From the NCBI RefSeq assembly GCF_006337085.1, contig NZ_CP040882.1, positions 806,001 through 870,000 on the forward strand: a stretch of 64,000 nucleotides of DNA. Reading direction: 5' to 3'. The position numbers and the translations under genes are program-made. Every line of letters begins with the position of its first letter. The stretch's first letter is position 1. Source of the stretch: Sutterella faecalis (GTDB taxonomy: Bacteria; Pseudomonadota; Gammaproteobacteria; Burkholderiales; Burkholderiaceae_F). Under the pieces are notes generated by a model, which was given only the letters and a program-made list of their open reading frames with translations, was not told the origin of the DNA and ran no database searches. This document shows positions 60,633 to 64,000 of the stretch, in pieces.

Positions 60633-60904
60633 CATTTTTCCACACGCCTAGTCACCAGCGTTCAAGCCAGCGAACAGAGCAATATAGGGTGCGAAAGTTC
60701 CGCTGCAATTTTTTGACGGCAAGCGTCAGAAACGTTACCAAAAAAACGTACGCAGACAGGTCGCGCGCCGAGGGCTTCCTCATCTTTCATGATAGAGGGT
60801 GAGGAAGCCCTTTACTCATCACGATTTTGGCGCGGCCTCCTCGTCTCCCGAAGCGCCCTGGGAGTAAAGTCTTTCCAACAGCCACTCATGAAGGAACTGC
60901 CGAA
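60533..60904. other. 372-bp region between the transposase and the nitroreductase gene
   Basis: Holds the likely IS right end and guide-RNA segment (60533-60632 or beyond), the right 23-bp inverted repeat (60758-60780) and a hairpin AGGGCTTCCTCA/TGAGGAAGCCCT (60771-60782 with 60800-60811) with a short T tail. No gene seen. Confidence 0.5.
60758..60780. repeat. 23-bp inverted repeat, right copy
   Basis: Exact reverse complement of 59074-59096. Its right half also forms the left arm of the hairpin at 60771-60811. Confidence 0.8.
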
Positions 60905-61477
60905 ATGCCCGAAAAGATTCTCTGCAAACTCCCCGATCCCCAGCCGATGCCGATGACCGTGACCGACGCCCTCAGGAAGCGCCGCACCCTCCGCTCGATT
61001 TCGGGCCGGCCGCTGACAGAAGCCGAACTCTCGAACCTCCTCTGGGCCGCCGCCGGCGTTACGTCTAAGGACGGAAAGAGAACCGCGCCCACCTGCCTCA
61101 ACCTCCGGAGCGTCTCGGTGTTCCTTCTCGCGAAGGACGGCGTCTGGCGCTACGACGGCGAAAAGCACGCGCTCGAACTTGTCGTTCGTGAGGATCTCCG
61201 TGCCGCCTCGACCCTCGGGCAGCACGCGTTCGTGGACAACGCTCCCGCGACCCTCGTCTTCGTTGCCGAAAACACGCCCCGCACCCAGATGGCGCTGCCC
61301 TATTTCGTCTACCTCGACGCGGGCGCCATGATGGAAAATGCGGCCATCGCCGCTGCCGCCCAGGGACTTGCCGGAGTGCCGAGAGGCTCCGTCAACGGCC
61401 CTGAACTTGGGAAAAGCATGAGGCTCCCGGCAACCTTCACTCCGATCTTCTGCTACACGGTCGGGCACCCGCAGTAA
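60905..61477 (+). CDS. Nitroreductase-like flavoprotein (SagB/ThcOx-type)
   Basis: A 190-residue nitroreductase-family protein. The start at 60905 (MPEKILCKLPDPQPMPMTV) follows AAGGAACTGCC. Signs of the fold: VTDALRKRRTLRSISGRPLT (about 20-38), LSNLLWAAAGVTSKDGKRTAPT, LDAGAMMENAAIAAAAQGLAGVPRG (about 140-163). FMN-binding is expected as a homodimer. Its paralogue lies at 62401, with one unknown ORF between. Substrate unknown. Confidence 0.85.
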   Translation: MPEKILCKLPDPQPMPMTVTDALRKRRTLRSISGRPLTEAELSNLLWAAAGVTSKDGKRTAPTCLNLRSVSVFLLAKDGVWRYDGEKHALELVVREDLRAASTLGQHAFVDNAPATLVFVAENTPRTQMALPYFVYLDAGAMMENAAIAAAAQGLAGVPRGSVNGPELGKSMRLPATFTPIFCYTVGHPQ

Positions 61478-61587
61478 CCCATATCGTCTGGCGCAGAAAA
61501 CCATCCTATTGGCGCCTCAGGCTATCGGAACTCCCGCGTTTTGCGCTGAAAATAATCTTCAGAGTCCATTCGAACGCGGGAGTTTTC

Positions 61588-62301
61588 ATGTCTGAAGCCG
61601 CCACCCCTGATGCCATTCTTGCCCTCATCATGGAGGCAAAGTCCGACGCCGAGCCGTCAGACCCGGCGCTTCAGGTTTTTGCAGAACTCACCGGGAATGA
61701 TCCCGTTAGCGTTCTCGAATCCCTCGCTTGCGATCAGGCGTCCGCAGCGCTTCCCGGCATCCGCCGCACGGAACCCTCGCCCGACATGGTGCGGCTCACG
61801 GGCACCATGAAAGCGGCCGAAAAGAGCAGCGGCAATGCGCTCATCATTCTTGACCTGCCGAAAGCCCGGAGCCATGCTTCGCCCGGTTCTGAAAACGCCC
61901 GGGCCGTGAGGCTCCTGCCGCAGTTCGTGCTTGCGTTTGAGGAAGCGCCTGAAGCTTCCGACGCCATGGTCCTTCGCGTTCTCGCGCATGAAAAGTGGGA
62001 TTCCCCCATGTGCGCGCTCTCGCTCGAGGATGCCGTGCTTCTCGAAGGCCTTTCAGCTCAATCGTGCACGGACCTTCCGGAACGAAACGGAATTTTTCCT
62101 GAAGTAAAGGGGCTCTATCCGATGCCTCCGGGAACCGGAGCCGTCCTTCAGGTCCGAGTGGCTCCCGGCGCCGCGGATCCCGCCCGCATTGCGAAGATTT
62201 TGAAGCGCAGCGCCGCCATTCTTCTTCGGCGTCTCGACATTGCCCGCGCCCGCGCGCATGAGGGCCCGGCGCTCGAAAGGGCGCTCCTTGACGGCGCATG
62301 A
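61588..62301 (+). CDS. Hypothetical 237-residue protein
   Basis: Not recognised. There is no signal peptide or membrane segment. It is acidic and Ala-rich, starts MSEAATPDAILALIMEAKSD, and contains a possible strand-rich middle (NALIILDLPKARSH; RLLPQFVLAFEE) and an arginine-rich helix near the end (ILKRSAAILLRRLDIARARA). It lies between two nitroreductase-like paralogues in the same orientation and has codon use like theirs, so it is probably a real gene of the same unit. Confidence 0.6.
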   Translation: MSEAATPDAILALIMEAKSDAEPSDPALQVFAELTGNDPVSVLESLACDQASAALPGIRRTEPSPDMVRLTGTMKAAEKSSGNALIILDLPKARSHASPGSENARAVRLLPQFVLAFEEAPEASDAMVLRVLAHEKWDSPMCALSLEDAVLLEGLSAQSCTDLPERNGIFPEVKGLYPMPPGTGAVLQVRVAPGAADPARIAKILKRSAAILLRRLDIARARAHEGPALERALLDGA

Positions 62302-62400
62302 AGGCATCTCGCCCTCCGGTTCGGAGGGGAGGCCCTCTCCACTTTTGTTTCTGAATCCAACTTCCATTCACTGATCGAATCCATCAAGAGGAGATAAACC

Positions 62401-62964
62401 ATGAAAACCATCCAGCTTCCCGCCCCGAAGACGCTCGGCACGCTCACCCTCGAAGCGGCGCTCAAGGCCCGCCGCACCAACCGCGAATGCACGAATGCGG
62501 CATTGGACGACGCCGAACTCGCCGCGCTCCTCTGGGCCTGCGCCGGCCTCACGACGGAAGACGGCCGCCGTACGACGCCTTCGACCCTTGACCTCCGTGC
62601 GGTTTCGCCCTACGTTCTGCGCGCCGACGGCGCCTGGCGCTGGAATGCCGCTGCCAACACGCTCGAGCAAACTGCTGAGGAAGATGTCCGCAAGGTTTCG
62701 ACCGCCTATCAGTTTGAATACGTCGAAAAGGCGCCCGTGACGATCGTCTTCGTTGCCGACCAGGAACGCGCGAAGAATGCCCGTCCGACCGGCGTCTACG
62801 TCGACGCGGGCACGATGGGGCAGTCCTGCTACCTCGCCGCCGCTGCGCTCGGTCTTGCCGGCTGCGTCCGCGCCTCCTTCGACCATGAGGAACTCAGGAA
62901 AGCCATGAAGCTCGGCGAAAAGCTCGAACCCATCGTGCTCTTCACCTGCGGCCGCCCCGCCTGA
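62401..62964 (+). CDS. Nitroreductase-like flavoprotein (SagB/ThcOx-type), second copy
   Basis: A 187-residue paralogue of the 60905 gene: LEAALKARRTNRECTNAALD (about 18-37), LAALLWACAGLTTEDGRRTTPST, YVDAGTMGQSCYLAAAALGLAGCVRASFD (about 134-162). The start follows AAGAGGAGATAAACC, an excellent ribosome site. It has a more cysteine-rich C-terminal half than its paralogue. Function unknown. Confidence 0.87.
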   Translation: MKTIQLPAPKTLGTLTLEAALKARRTNRECTNAALDDAELAALLWACAGLTTEDGRRTTPSTLDLRAVSPYVLRADGAWRWNAAANTLEQTAEEDVRKVSTAYQFEYVEKAPVTIVFVADQERAKNARPTGVYVDAGTMGQSCYLAAAALGLAGCVRASFDHEELRKAMKLGEKLEPIVLFTCGRPA

Positions 62965-63004
62965 TCTACGGCGGCGGCACCCTGCGGGCCGATCCTGAGC
63001 CTCG

Positions 63005-64000
63005 ATGCCCGATAATGAAGACTTAACGAATTCTTCATTTCTTTTCGGGATCGAACCCGTGCGCCGCCTTGCCGACATACTGCTTCTATTTCTTGAAGCC
63101 CGAAAAGGACGACCAGCGCTTATTGCGCTCCTCGTCCTTTTTCTCTTTTCGCTCTACTCGGTTTCGACCCACATCACGTCGCACCCCTTTGAAGCCGACG
63201 TGGCGTCGCTCCTTCCCGAATCCCTCGCGCCCGAACTCTCTCCTCAGATTGAATCGAAGCTGAGGGAGCAGCTCTCGCGAACGGAAACGGAACGCATCGC
63301 AGCCGTTTTAACGCTCACCTTCCCGAGCGATGCCGCCGCCCGCAAAAAGGAAGGCGAAAAAGCGCTTTTCGACGCTGCGCGCGGCTGGGAAGCGCTCGTT
63401 CTCAGGAACCCGGCGCTGCAGCGCGCGGATCCCGCCGGGACCGGCGCAGTCCCGAATATCCCTCAGGCCGCCGGTAATCTCCTCACGCAAAAAGACAAGG
63501 CGGAACTTGAAAGACTCGTGAAGCTCCCGCCTGAAAGCGCTTCTCAGGCGCTTGCGGCCAAAGCCGTCCGCACGATGTCGGGCTTCAGCACGGGCGCCGC
63601 GAGCTTCTCGGCCGACCCGTTCGGGACCCTTGACCACTGGATTCTCGAGCGTCTCTCGGCGACCCCCTGGCAGAGAACGGAAGCGGAGGGGCGCACCTGG
63701 CTCCTGGTCAAAAGCGCTGATCCCCGGGAGCGCTCTCTTCTTCTCGTTTTCTCGGTCGATCCCGAGCGCGTGAGTTCCGGCGAAGCGGGGCTCGCCAGAA
63801 CTTTCGCTCAAGCCGATGAGGCGCTGAGAGAGAAGTTTTCTTCTGACGGGAATGTCCGCTTTTCATCAGCCCGCGCGGGCGTGCCGCTCTTCACGGACGC
63901 CATCGCCTCGCGCGCAAAGGATGAGGTGGCCCTGATCGGTTCCGTCTCCACCATCGGCGTCGTCGTTTTTGCCTGGCTTCTTTTCGGGCGCATTTCAACG
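63005..64000 (+). CDS. RND/MMPL-family exporter, N-terminal part, runs off the window
   Basis: An open frame of at least 332 codons from an ATG at 63005 (a GTG at 63059 is an alternative). A first membrane helix (ALIALLVLFLFSLYSVSTH, about 41-59) is followed by a large periplasmic domain (about 60-300; DVASLLPESLAPELSPQIESK) and a second helix starting VALIGSVSTIGVVVFAWLLF at the window edge. This order is that of MMPL/RND-superfamily lipid or polyene exporters. The AGVPLFTDAIASRAKDE stretch before helix 2 is typical. The gene continues beyond 64000. Confidence 0.78.
   Translation, partial: MPDNEDLTNSSFLFGIEPVRRLADILLLFLEARKGRPALIALLVLFLFSLYSVSTHITSHPFEADVASLLPESLAPELSPQIESKLREQLSRTETERIAAVLTLTFPSDAAARKKEGEKALFDAARGWEALVLRNPALQRADPAGTGAVPNIPQAAGNLLTQKDKAELERLVKLPPESASQALAAKAVRTMSGFSTGAASFSADPFGTLDHWILERLSATPWQRTEAEGRTWLLVKSADPRERSLLLVFSVDPERVSSGEAGLARTFAQADEALREKFSSDGNVRFSSARAGVPLFTDAIASRAKDEVALIGSVSTIGVVVFAWLLFGRIST

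Overview
The window looks like chromosome of a GC-rich, anaerobic or microaerophilic betaproteobacterium, most likely a gut member of the Sutterellaceae (Burkholderiales). This rests on gene content, not on a database search: two DcuC-type C4-dicarboxylate carriers, a Tat-exported molybdopterin oxidoreductase with a TtrS/TtrR-like two-component system, beta-proteobacterial porins, an aryl-sulfate sulfotransferase, a C69 dipeptidase and LysR-regulated catabolic clusters.

Layout. 1-565 is the end of ilvE. 807-9870 is a catabolic cluster: LysR regulator, DcuC carrier, dihydroorotase-like hydrolase, porin, fumarase/argininosuccinate-lyase-like enzyme, OFA-type MFS carrier and a second LysR gene; it may feed fumarate to respiration. 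9988-15649 is a respiratory module: Fe-S subunit, molybdopterin catalytic subunit, response regulator and PhnD-type sensor kinase. 15893-23142 is an accessory island with three P-loop ATPase genes. One ATPase gene sits between two 237-bp near-copies of the yagU 3' end, another is frameshifted, and a 407-residue orphan protein is divergent to it. 23260-28479 holds a second DcuC carrier, NAD synthetase and a C69 dipeptidase. 28589-32671 holds a radical SAM gene and a zinc locus (Zur-like regulator, ZnuB, ZnuC, divergent ZnuA).

32700-36143 is a sulfur amino-acid locus. A Met/Cys-rich leader peptide with a terminator and a matching antiterminator segment, then a second leader-like ORF and terminator, precede a frameshifted cystathionine-type PLP enzyme gene and a cystine-type ABC receptor and permease. 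36392-37916 holds a small gene pair (the second with a nonsense codon), two tandem paralogous structured RNAs with their own promoters and terminators, and tRNA-Ser(UGA).

38158-44434 is housekeeping: accA, cysS, a TPR protein, two cyclophilins, lpxH and an IsdG-like monooxygenase. 44619-50631 is an aryl-sulfate locus (LysR gene, porin, assT) whose porin is broken by an IS1111-type IS110-family element with a long 3' non-coding region of the kind that encodes a guide (bridge/seek) RNA. 50770-53001 holds rarD and an M20 amidohydrolase. 53504-58987 is a complete peptide/glutathione-type ABC operon, followed by a second IS110-family element between 23-bp inverted repeats. 60905-64000 holds two small nitroreductase-like genes around an unknown ORF, then the start of an RND/MMPL-type exporter that runs off the window.

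The most novel-looking signals are the attenuator upstream of the cystathionine-type enzyme, the tandem structured RNAs at 37.18-37.66 kb, the yagU-flanked ATPase insertion, and the dihydroorotase-like/fumarase-like pairing in the first cluster.
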